Made by a program: the position numbers and the translations under genes
Assembly: GCA_015680685.1 (NCBI GenBank)
Contig: MNCI01013908.1
Coordinates: forward strand, 837,125 to 901,124
Source of the DNA: Gnetum montanum
Taxonomy: Eukaryota > Streptophyta > Gnetopsida > Gnetales > Gnetaceae
Direction of reading: 5' to 3'
Length of the DNA: 64,000 nucleotides
In this document: one piece after another, positions 23,380 to 35,400 of the stretch
Numbering within the stretch: the first letter of the stretch is position 1
Layout of the letters: each line of letters starts with the position of its first letter
Notes under the pieces: model-generated
What the model was told of the DNA's origin: nothing
The model's database searches: none
Seen by the model: the letters and a program-made list of their open reading frames with translations, nothing else

Positions 23380-25800
23380 CTAAGAAATTATTCCCTACCA
23401 GAAGGTTTGAACGTCTTCCATATGCTTTTCTGCCTTCCGGATGATCCTTTTTCTTTTAGAAGCCTAAATCTCTAAGCAATTATTCCTTATCAGAAGGTTT
23501 GAATGCTTGCTAGTTGGGATTGTGAGTAGCTACTAGTTGCACTACCTTGCATGTAATCTATACCTTGCTACTGGATGACACTCTGCCTTTAGGAAGCCAC
23601 ATACTCCAAGCAATTATTCCCTACTAATAGGTCTGAACATTTTTCTAATGATCCTTTTCCTTCTAAAAGCCTAAATCTCTAAACAATTATTCCCTCTAGG
23701 AAGGTTTGAATGCCTATCCGTTGGAACTGCATGAGGGTGCTCGTCACATTATCTCATAGTTTACCTAGATCATGCTACTGAATGAACTTCTATCTTTCAG
23801 AAGCCTCAAACTCTAAGCAATTATTCCTTACCAAAAGGTTTGAATGCCTTCTGGATGAGACTACAAGAGGATGCTAGTTGCACTTCCTTGTAGTTCACCT
23901 AGACCTTACTATTGAATGATCCTCTACCTTTCAAAAGCCATAAACTCCAAGCAATTATTAACTACTAGAAGATCTAAATGCCTTTTAGATGATCCTCTAC
24001 CTTTTTGGTAGTCTCAAACTCCAAGTAATTACTTCCTCTCAGAAGACTTGAATGCCTTTCGATTGGGACTGCAAAAGGGTGCTAGTCACATGGCCTCACA
24101 GTTTACGTAGACCTTGCTAACAGATGACGGCTTGCCTTTTGGAAACCACAAACTTGGAGTAGTTATTTTCTACTAGAAGATTTGAATGCTTATTGAATGA
24201 TCTTTTGCATTCCAGATGATCCTCTACCTTCAAGTAGCCTCAAACTCCAAGCAGTTGTTCCCTATCGAAAGGTTTGAATGTGTTTTGGTTGGGACAATGG
24301 GAGGGTGCTAGTCACGCTTCTTCACAGTTTACCTAGACCTTGCTACTAGGTGATCCTCTGCATTCCAAAAGCCACAAACTCAAAACAATTATTCTCTATC
24401 GGAAGGCTTGAATACCTTCTGGAAGGGATTGTAGAAGAATGCTAGTCGCACTTCCTCACAGTTTACCTATACCTTACTACCAAATGATCCTTTACCTTTT
24501 AGAAGTCACAAACTCCAAATAATAATTTCCCATTGGAAGGTCTAAATGCCTTTCGGATGATCTTCTGCATTTCAAATGATCCTCTACCTTTTGGTAGCCT
24601 CAAACTCCAAGCATTTGTTCCCTCCTAAAAGGTTTGAATGCTTTTTAATTAGGATTGTGGGAGGGTGCTAGTCACACTACCTCACAGTTTACATAAACCT
24701 TGCTACCAAATGACCCTATGCCTTTTGGAAGCCACAAACTTGAAGCAATTATTCCATACCGGAAGGTATGAATGTCTTTTGGGTGAGATTGCAGAAGGAT
24801 GATAGTTGCACTTCCTTGTAATTTACCTAGACCTTACTGCCATATGAGCCTTTACCTTCCAGAAGCCACAAACTCCAAGCAATTATTAACTATTAGAAAG
24901 TATAAATGCCTTCTGGATGACCCTTTATCTTCCAATAACCTCAAACTCTAACCAATTACTCCCTTCCAGAAGGTTTGAATGTCTTCCAGTTGGGATTGCA
25001 GAATGGTGCTAATTGCATGGCCTCATAGTTTATGTAGACCTTGCTACCGAATAACCGTTTGCCTTTTGAAAGCCACAAACTTGGAGCAATTATTCCCTAA
25101 CAGAAGGTGTGAATGTCTTCTAAATGATCCTTTGGCTTTCGGTATCCTAAAACTCCAAACAATTCTTTCCTTCTGGTAGGTTTTATTGCCTTTCGGTTGG
25201 AACTGTGGGAGGGTGCTAGTTGTACTTCCTTGCAGTTTACCTAGACCTTGCTACTAGATGATTCTTTGCCTTTTGGAATTCTCAAACTCAAAGTAATTAC
25301 TCCTTATTGGAAAGTTTGAATATCTTCTGGAAGGGACTATAGGAGGGTGCTACTCACATTGCCTTGCAGTTTACCTAGACCTTGCTAACTAATGATTCTT
25401 TGCCTTTTGAAAGCCTCTAAATGCCTTTTGGATGATCTGTTGCCTACCAGATGACTCTCTGCCTTCTAGTAGCTTAAAACTGTAAGTAATTATTCTCTTT
25501 TGGAAGGTTTTAATGCCTTGTGGTTGGGGATCACGAGATAGTGCTAGTTGCACTTCCTCGCAGTTTACCTAGATGTTGTTACTGGATGATCCTTTGGCTT
25601 CTAAAAACCACAAACTTCAAGCAATTATTCATTATTGGAAGGTCTGAATGCCTTCTTGATGATCTTTAGCTTTTCGGATGACCCTATGCCTTTTGGTAGC
25701 CTCAAACTCAAAGCAATTGTTCACTTCTGGAAGATTTAAATGCCTTTTAGTTGATATTGCTGAAGAGTGCTAGTTGCACTGCCTCACAGTTTACCATGCA
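23380..25800. repeat. Diverged composite tandem array upstream of urease
   Basis: More than a dozen repeated units built from two parts. A short part reads roughly CAAGCAATTATTCC ... GAAGGTTTGAATGCCTTC ... GATGATCC. A longer part adds GGGAGGGTGCTAGT ... CAGTTTACCTAGACCTTGC. The CCTAGACC-type landmark recurs at about 23549, 23753, 23895, 24101, 24327, 24460, 24686, 24819, 25027, 25230, 25369 and 25563, with spacings of about 133-142 or 194-226 bp. No protein is encoded; open frames here are by chance. It ends about 0.5 kb before the urease start codon. Confidence 0.85.
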
Positions 25801-26322
25801 CACTAGGAGATATGAGCATATACGAGTCACAATTTGTCATTGTTAGGAAGAGTATGCATTCATGTCAACATAAAACACATATGTGAACTTAATAACACAT
25901 TATCCATGTACATCAATAAAAAATTCACAACATACATATCCATGCCCTCACCAACGACATGAGACTTTGTAATTGCCTAAGCAGAAAAAACGGATATCCA
26001 AAGGGCATTGACCTTAAAAACACTAATTTATTTCACTAGAAACAAGAATGGCAGCTTTGTCACATCATTCTGCCCGTGGCATCCCAACGCAGAGACTTTT
26101 AAATTCCTGTTCTGCTGCTCCGAGAATCGGTCACAGCAAATATTCGTGAACTCATGGCTGAAACTGATGCTAAAATCTTCTTAATAATAAGAACTATTGT
26201 TAATGACAGGGAGATCCTAGTCATGATGATTCAGGAATCTTACAGCAAAATCGGTATTTGAACTTTCACCTAGAATCGGTTCATCTGCTGTTGCTTGCAT
26301 TGTGATTTTTGGTTAGGGCAAA
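25801..26322 (+). other. Upstream / 5'-UTR region of urease
   Basis: No convincing TATA box was identified. A TTTTTGGTTAG run ending at 26316, six bases before the ATG, could be a 3' splice site of a 5'-UTR intron. Start-codon context is GGCAAAATGA, with A at -3. Confidence 0.35.
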
Positions 26323-26448
26323 ATGAAGCTGCTTCCAAGGGAGGTAGACAAGCTGGTTCTCCATGCAGCAGGGTACCTTGCACAGAAAAGACTGGCCCGC
26401 GGCCTTCGTCTGAATTACACCGAAGCTGCAGCCCTAATTGCTACTCAA
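26323..26448 (+). CDS. URE: Urease exon 1
   Basis: 42 codons, gamma-domain start, followed by donor GTATGT; phase 0. About 35 of 42 residues match jack bean urease. The ATG is the one conserved in plant ureases. Confidence 0.95.
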
Positions 26449-29400
26449 GTATGTCACCGTCACATCTCCTGAAACTGCCATTTTATTGATTTTTGATTAC
26501 AGTACTTTTTGGAAAGATGGATTAATGGATGAAATTGCGGTAGAATCAGCAAATTTAGCAGCAAGATAGTCAAAATTTGTACCCTATTATTGATTATTGG
26601 TTGACAAATCAATGAGTTAAAGTTGAGCTATAATTCAAGCCAATATGCATAATCGACTGCCGTGATGGCTTACAGAAAATAAAAATCACAAGTTGGATAA
26701 AGAAATAAGACTACAGAAAAGAAAGTACAGAACTCAAGTTCCCATTGCTTATGTGCATCAACACAGTCAGGCTTTCCAGTTCGCATCATCCAATGATGTT
26801 AAATGATGTTCTGCTACATGCAGCTCATGGGTTTTAATGTTAGTGATGTGTAAGCTTTTGGCTTGTTGCTTGGAATGGCCATTTTCAGCGCTTTTGTTTT
26901 AATCAAGGCTCAAGCCATTAACGTACGAAACTCTTAAAGTAAATTTTTGATTTTACTCTCATTCACATGAGTAAAGTTTACAGCAGTACTGAATAATGGG
27001 CATCTATCACTGGCACTGCTGGTCCCTGGCGGGCAGACTTCCATTCTAGAAAACGTAGAACTCAAAAGTCCAAGCACAGAGGAACCCAAAAGTCAAGCAC
27101 AGATAATTCAAAATCCCAGACACAGAAGACTCAAAAGTCTAAGCACAGATACTGTACAATTGAAACGCACGTATAGAATTCATAGTGCAATTAAGCACAA
27201 GCTTCACATAATGAGCGTACGTGAAAAAATTGTTACAAACTTACAACATTAATTTTCCTTTCCAATTAAAATTTAGAACAAACTTATTTTAAAAGATGAA
27301 CTGTTTGAAAGGCATTTTGCTCAGCACATGATTAGGCTTGTCTTATTGGTGGAGTGCAACACGTGGGCTGACCGTTCAGCTCCGGTCAATGTCCACCCCT
27401 ATAGTATACTCGAGCCATGATGATTTGTATTAATGTGCATATTACTTGCTTTTGATTAGTTGGACTGACTTATTGGGGTTGGGGAGTGCGATGACCCCTG
27501 GTTTTACAAAAAGTCAATTGATTAGAACAGAAACACTGTTTTCAAATTCTTACTTATTTTAAATTTTGGATGTATCACATTCCAAGTATATTGTGACGCC
27601 ATGCGGTTGGGGTGACCCTCTGCAGCGGCTGGTCGGGGACCTGATTTGGCAGACGATTCCATTTTGGGTTGATCCTCGCCTTGTGGCGGGGGGCAGAAGG
27701 GGGGCAGCACCCATCGTCTTCTGCCCCCCCACGGGGGGCACCCTCGGATTGCCCCCCTGCTGTGGGCTCCCAGGGCCCTACGGTCTCGCCCGGCCAGGGG
27801 AGCTGCTGGTCCCTCTGGGCTTCAACCTTTACGTGGGGCCGGTGGACCCAATGCGAGCGACGCCCCCCCGCTCCCCTTGATAGGCCAGTTTCCCCCCTGC
27901 CGGAAACCTCGGGCCACAGGAATTGGCACGAAGAGTTGCGGCAGGCCATGCAGAGGGCCGTAGACGAGGCGCGGGAGGCTGAGCGATGGGAGTGGGAGGC
28001 CAAGTGGCATGAAGCCCTTGCGCAGGTCCGAGCCGACCTGGAGGCCTAGTTTTTTGAGTGGGAACAGGAGCGGGTGAGGCAGTAGGACCTCATGGCTGAA
28101 GCTGCCAGGGCCCGTTTAATCGACAAAATCCGGGCCCAAGTATGGGACGAGCTGGCTTAGGAGGAAGCGGCCCAGAGAGAGCAAGAGCAGGCTGAGTGGG
28201 CGGAGCAGGAGCAACTTTAGGAGGAGGAGGAGCAGCGGCAACGACAGCTCGATTGGGCTCACGAGCACAACGCCCGATAGTGGCTCAGAGGGGGGTGGTG
28301 CTCGTACCTCATCCTGGGCATCAGTTCTGAGTGCTCCTGGTGTGAGCTCAGGCGCCATATCCGCCGAACTTCGGCACGTTTTCATCTCGATGTAGGCGCC
28401 TCGCAGGAGGATCGGAACAAGCGGGAATCAACCATGTAGGGTATCTAGCAGGCGGCCAGTTTCATGGACATAGAAGACCATTGGAACACTCTGGATCTTC
28501 TCCATGAGCTGGAGTGCCCTCACTGTGCTTGCCGATGCTATTTCCGCGTCCATCTGATGGCCCCCTTGAGGGGGGGGGGTCCCTCGAAGGTTCCCAGGCA
28601 ACAAGGGGCCCCGACCAAGAAAAAAGTTTTTACAAACGGAGGGGGGGTGCCCCCCCGACCAAGAAACAAGGGGGGGCAACCCGCAGAGGGGGGGGGTAGC
28701 GCCCCCCATCTCGGCCGGGTGCACTAGCTCATGGAGAATGTCAAGAGTGTTCCGATGGTCCTCCGTGTCCATGAAGCTGGCCGCATGTTGGACGCCCTGC
28801 ATGGCCGCCTCTCGTTTGCTTCTATCCTCTTGGGAGGCTCTGGCATCGGGGTGGCAACGCGCTGAGGTTCGGCAGATATATCGTCAAAGATCGGCCCAAG
28901 AGCTCTCGCAACTGATTCCTAGGGTGAGGTATGGGCATCGCCCCCCTCGTAGCCATTGTCTGGTATTCTGCTCGTGGGCACGATCCAGCTGTCGCTGCCT
29001 CTGCTGCTCCTCCTCCAGAAGCCTGTCCCACTCTGCCTGCTCCGCCTGCTGTCGCTGCCTCCGAGCCTCTTCCTCCTGTGTCAGCTCCTCCCTTACTTGG
29101 GCTTTGACTTCGTCGATGAGACGAGCCCTGGCAGCCTCTACCAAGAGGTCTTGCTGCTTCGTCCATTCCCGTTCCCGCTCAGTAAATCAACTGTTATTAA
29201 TACTCCTTTGCCTTTCCTTTTAGTTGCTGCCTCTTTAGTATTTATTAATCAATTTTTGCAAAACTTCTTTGACTTTTTCTTTTGCTACATTTTGCTTTGC
29301 CACTGCAAGAAAATTGAACTTCAAGCTGCAGATTTTAGACAATGGCTATAGTGGCTATGGCAACATTAGGATCAAATATGAGAAATGCCTTGAAATGAAG

Positions 29401-32400
29401 AAAATCACACCTATTGGAGACAGAAAAGCTACACAAACAATGGGAAGCCACAATCAGTTGTTCCGTTCTTTTGTTTGCTGTGCTTGCAACAAGAAGCAAA
29501 AAATCACAACTGTACAAGCATTGGGGAAGCAACAAATCACTGATAGCAATATGGAAACATTTGTCTGCATAATCCTTAAGCTATTTATTTCATGTGGTTT
29601 GCCTTCATGAAAGGATGCTCGATATGTAACCATTTGAGCAACATGCTTTTGCTTCTGAAGCATCGCCACAGTGTTTGATAAGCATTGGCTAACATTTTAT
29701 TATTGGGTTTGATATCTCTGGCACATTCCATAGTATACTGAGTGCACCCCATATCCCACAAATATTCATTACTGCTGGAGCCATCACTGGTAATTTAACG
29801 CAGTAGATTAGATCCTTTTAAATTAACTACCACATAAAAATTCATGTTATGATTTTTCTAAAAGGAATATTGTCATACCTATGCCTTTAGTTTAGTGGGC
29901 AAATAGCTTAGCTGCATTCCAGGTTTCTGCATAAAAGAATATTGCTGCATGGGTGTGTTATGTGCTAAGTTTATAATACGTTGTCTATTAAGCAGACGAA
30001 AGCATTAAAAGTACCAAAAACCATGAACCCTGTTCTATGATAAAAATATTATAAACTTGATCTCCATTTGTTACTGCTGAGATGCACAATCATGGTGCCC
30101 AAAAACAAAAAAGGTTGAAACTGAACTGTTCCAATAGATCTTAAGAGGTCAGGATATAATTATAAAACAGTTACACTTTTATAGATTATTTGTATACTGG
30201 ATGTAAATTTTAGTGCTGCTTTATTCTGCTAGTAATTTTAGTGCTATAACATGAGAATATTTTTACAGATATTGGAATTCATCAGAGATGGAAAGAAAAC
30301 TGTTGCAGAGCTGATGGATTTAGGAAGGAAACTTTTGGGAAGGTACATTAACATGAAATTTTCTGAAATGCTAAGGATGCATCATGAATGTTTTGTTGCA
30401 TCTTGATAAATATTTGGGAGTTAAATTTACCAGTAATTATAGTTGAAATACCCTTATTGCTCAAAGGGTTTCAAGTGGCATGCTAGCCTATTTGCTTTAA
30501 GAAATAATTGTAGCAAGAAACAAATTTTGGCATGGGAGATCAGAAGGAAACTTTTTCGTAGTCTTTTCCAATTTGTATTATTATATGGGTATGTTACATG
30601 GGGACCTTTTCTTTCTTGATATAATTGGAAAAAATTAGAGCATGTTCAAAAATAGTTTCTTGTATGAGAATTTCAAGTGAAAATGTAGACTTTTTATGAT
30701 ATCTTACTTTTAGAAGTAGATTAGTTTCTTCTTGAAGTTGAAGCCCTTTGTCAATTTATTACTTATGCTAAGCAGTTAAGTCACATGGAGGAAGTCAATT
30801 ATGCTAAGGAGATAATGAATGCACACAAGAAAATAGATGGTTGCATCAAGGAAAATTATGGCTTCAGTCATAAAATATTGTAATAGAATATGTTCTTTTA
30901 CATAAAAAGGCTCTTCTGAAAGTTTATAAAAGAAAAAGTCTTGGCTAAAGTTTGGCTGAACACGTCAGGGAAAAAACATTTTTATTTACATTTTGTTAGA
31001 GGAAGTTTGTTATCTAGTACTCACAAGTATCTATTCTTAGCTATTCCTATTCATTTAAGGAATTAAACTGCTAGAGCAAGAATGAGCTCTTATTATCTTC
31101 TTATTGAGACAGGTTGTTGGATCAATTTACCAAGAGAAGAGCGTATTTGCAGACTATATAAACAAAGCATAGAAGATGAAAAACATATATTTTTTTTATT
31201 TTTCCCATCTTTGGCTCATATTCAAATGAATTATACTATTAATTGTAATATGCTGATTGTTTTCTTTCAAATTGACCCTATTTGCTTGGGCATTACATCA
31301 ATGATGTTTTCAGTTTTCTTCAAAAATATGCCGAGGCTTTATAACTGTCCAACAAATCCTTTGTGATTTCTTGGATGTAATAAAAATTTACAGTTTTCAA
31401 TTTCCAGATAATTGTTTATTGCAACCTAAATTATATTTAGGCTTCATACAACTATGTGATTATTTTATTTTATTTTATTGTATTATTGGCAGGATTGTGT
31501 TCCTGATGTGCTCCAACTTGAAATATTATTATAAACAACACCTTTTTAACTACCTGTTTGTAAAATGCCAATATGATATGCTTGTTGGTTTGTCAACTAC
31601 TAATTCGCAAGTTAGAGATGCACAGCGGTTATGGTTATACCGCTGCCTTCCAGAGCTTGAGTATTCTGCAGAATAGGGGAAATAAGTTGGCTGTATGCCA
31701 AGGAGTCATTCAATCAGTTTACAATATCTTGATTCATTTTTAAATACCTTATCTTTTACATATGGCAGGTCAAAAATATTTATTACTCTGTCCTCATCGT
31801 GTCATGGGCGAGTATGTGTTTATGTATTGTGAAATTGAGGCTTTGGACTAGTTTAAGGTTACACTATGGCTGCTATGCTGCTAGTCTTTCGTTGGGAAGG
31901 TGACAGTCTCTAGTAGTAAAAAATGACAAAATAATTTCCATGTTGAGATGATTCCTGTTAGTGCCATGCAAACTCTTTCTTCTTTAAGCTAGATCACTTC
32001 ATAGCCAAAAAATAGCAGGCCATACATTTTGCTCTTGGTTTTTTGCTGAAATTCTTAAAATTTTCTATTTCCAAACTTGACACAAACATTACACAGATGC
32101 ACAGAAGAGGTCCCACCCAAACCTGTTGCTTTAATTTGCCTGTACCAGAGTAGACCAACTTTGTTATGGAGCTAATTCAACAGTAGAGATTCTAGAGAGC
32201 ATGAGCTAATTGACTATAAGGGTAACAAATATTACCGTAGAATGTAAAATAATTGCAGGAAAGGTTTTCATTACGTGATAAATGCTTGCATATGTTAATA
32301 GAGTGTATTAAAAATGGTAAAACAAAATCGGGGAATTAGAAGGGTTAAAAGAAACTATTATTTCGAAGCATATATTAATATACAAGCTCTAACCAAGTAT

Positions 32401-35400
32401 ATATTCAACTATAACTAAGCATTCATGTTCACTATCTTCTAAGTTTAGGCTTAAGTCCTTGGATATTGTCGTGAACTCATTTAACTACAGAAGCATGCTT
32501 TAACACTTTAGTTGAAATTTTTTATTGTTTGTTAGTAATGCTAAGTTGGTTTCTGTTTATTCTTTTAATTTTTAACGCCTTATCAATTTGTATAATGTTA
32601 GAATAAATGCAAGACAAATAAAGAGGATTATTAGAATTTATATTTGAAACAGATTAGCTTATTTTTTAAACTGGGACTATTTTTGTTTTTAAATATTTGT
32701 ATTCCATTTTTTTGAGCGAGCTATGTTCCATATAATGAAAAGGCAAATATATCCTAAATATATATTTTACATTATGCTGGTCTTTGCTTTATGTAGGCAG
32801 CAAGTGCTTCCTGCAGTTGTTAATCTCTTGGAAATGGTTCAGGTAAATATTTCCTTCTATGTTTAGAGCTTTTGAAAATAACATGGGAAGCATGGAATAC
32901 AATGGTCACTAGATTACGATAATGCATACACATTCAAAGGATACCAAGAGATATTCACACTCCTGGTATGACAAAGACATGGATTTTTATGTTACATGTA
33001 TTATGTAACAGGTTAACTAAATCATCTTCCTGAAAGGCAATCATTATTTTTACACAAGAATCATACGTGTTTCAACTATATTTAAATTAGTTTTTGTATT
33101 TAGGAGAAGGCACCTTTTTTTTTTTTTGTTCTTTTGCAGTTTCATCTTTATCAAATCAATCATAATTAATGTTTCAGGTGGAAGGAACATTTCCAGATGG
33201 TACAAAATTAGTAACTGTACATGATCCAATAGCAAATGAAAATGGTGATCTTAGTCTTGCATTGTATGGGACGTTCCTTCCAGGTCATTCTCATTTTCGT
33301 GTTTCTGATGCATAAATTAACAGCTTATAGAATAAGGAATCCCATAGAATACTACAGTACAACTTCAAATTCTTGTTATATATTCTTTTGTTTTTTTTTT
33401 TCAAAAAAAAAAAAAACATTTTTCATTATCATTACTATACCAAGCCTTGTGATTGCAGTGCCTGGGTTGGATATGTTTATGATTAGAGATGAGGCTTCCT
33501 GGCCAGGTCGAATCTATTCAAAGAAAAAGGATATAGTTTTGAATGCAGGTCGAACTGCTGTCAGGATCACTGTTACTAATACGGCAGACAGACCGATCCA
33601 GGTTATTACTTTTGTTTAATTTACAATTAAGAATGATCAAGAAAGACAAAGATTGCATTTGTATAAGTTATGCAGCCTCATTAAACAATTGTTATCATTT
33701 CCTGGCACAGATGTAATTGCGATGCCTATAATGTTATTAATTTGCAAAAATTCCCACGAAAAGTATCCGTCTTATCAATGCTAGCATCTTCATTGTGTTT
33801 GGTCATGGCTGCAGTGAACTTATGAAAAAATATTTTTCATTTCGGTATTTAGAATTTTTAATTCCTTTGGCCAAGGTTCTGGAATTTGATTGACTGATTG
33901 TACATTGGTGGTTGATCAATGCTTTCTTTAATTGATGTATCTTATGAGGAAGTAAAAAGGTTTAGTAGTACATCGTATTCTGAAAAATCATGCGTATGAT
34001 GCAGTTAAGGTAGAATCTAACTAAGCGTTTTCCCCTCCTATCTTTTCTTGATCTACCTGATTGTTGAGTGATACAAGTACATTAGTTAACTACCCAACCC
34101 AATGTAAGATAGACACTTGTATTCTAGCATAAAGGTTTCTGCCACAACGGTTTTTAACAAAACCCTTCATCAAATCTGCATGGAGTGAATACATGCCATC
34201 TTAATTGCGTGATAACAAAACTTCCTAGTCCTGTAATCAAACTAATCTACAGAACATCATTACTTAACCTGTAAAACATCCTAGTTTTATCCATTGTTTA
34301 CAGTTTAACATAATCCTTTGTCTTACTTTTTGGTCTTAGTAACTTCCTCTGCAAAGAATGTGAACTTCACAGCTTAATCTTCCAAAAGAAACTGAACTAT
34401 TAACTCAAGCAAAGCATTTGAACAAATTAAAAGAATTTAAGTGGGAATAAAGTTCTATTAATTCTAAATACAAATCCCTGTTCTGAAAAGGGGCTCTTTT
34501 TTTTTTTTTTAAATTTCTTTTTCAGTTTTAAATGTAAATCAGAACTATTTGTGAAACCAATGGCTACCTGAGTTGGGTTTTGCTTTGAGTGAAACTTTTA
34601 GTTATTTTATGTTACATATTTAGTTCTTGCCTATTTTTTTTTGCACGCTGGCAGTTCACAGGCATAGATAATCAATTAACCTGTTGATATAATGGATCTT
34701 AATGTATCAACTAGAGATTAATTAGTTTAATCTCTTTCTTGAATTCATGGGTAGTCCATGTTAATATGGTGCAATTTTACCTATTATGCTAAGCTTAAAA
34801 TAAGCAATATTATAGCAAAGTCTTTCAATTCGTTTTAACAAATTGTGCAATTCTATATATATTCTTTCCTTTGATAAATTGTATTGTACTAGAAGCTAAA
34901 AATTATACCCAGCTATATGCTTACAAAATATAGTGTTTAAATATCGAGGTATTAACTATCAAGCACACTGCAGAAATTTTAACAATGTTTTTCTTACTTT
35001 TATTGCCAAGATTATTCCAACTGAAATAAGTGGACATTGCTGTGGCATTTGAAATCAGGATGTGAATGTTAGGCTATTGAAATATGATGCATGATTACAA
35101 AAATATTAATTACAAAGACAAATTCAGGCAGAGTGATGTTGCATTCAAATGCCCAAGGGCATTGCAACTGGATTTTCTAGATTATAAATTATGGTTTCCG
35201 GGCAATCAAATTAAAACCTCGAGAAGTTAAGCTATTACTTTCTGCATATTTGTATATGTATGTGTGTTGCATATCAGCTTACTTGATGAAATAACGTATT
35301 TATTTTTCAGGTTGGAAGCCATTATAACTTTATTGAGGCCAATCCCTACTTGAAATTTGATCGGGAAAAGGCTTATGGAAGGCGGCTAAACATACCAGCT

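Noticed and set aside
24979-25179. 66-codon ORF in the tandem array
   Set aside because: Repeat units interrupt the frame elsewhere; not conserved between units.
27575-29166. Many overlapping ORFs on both strands of the GC-rich pair
   Set aside because: High GC lowers stop frequency in all frames. Only frames supported by similarity between copies were used, and these contain stops.
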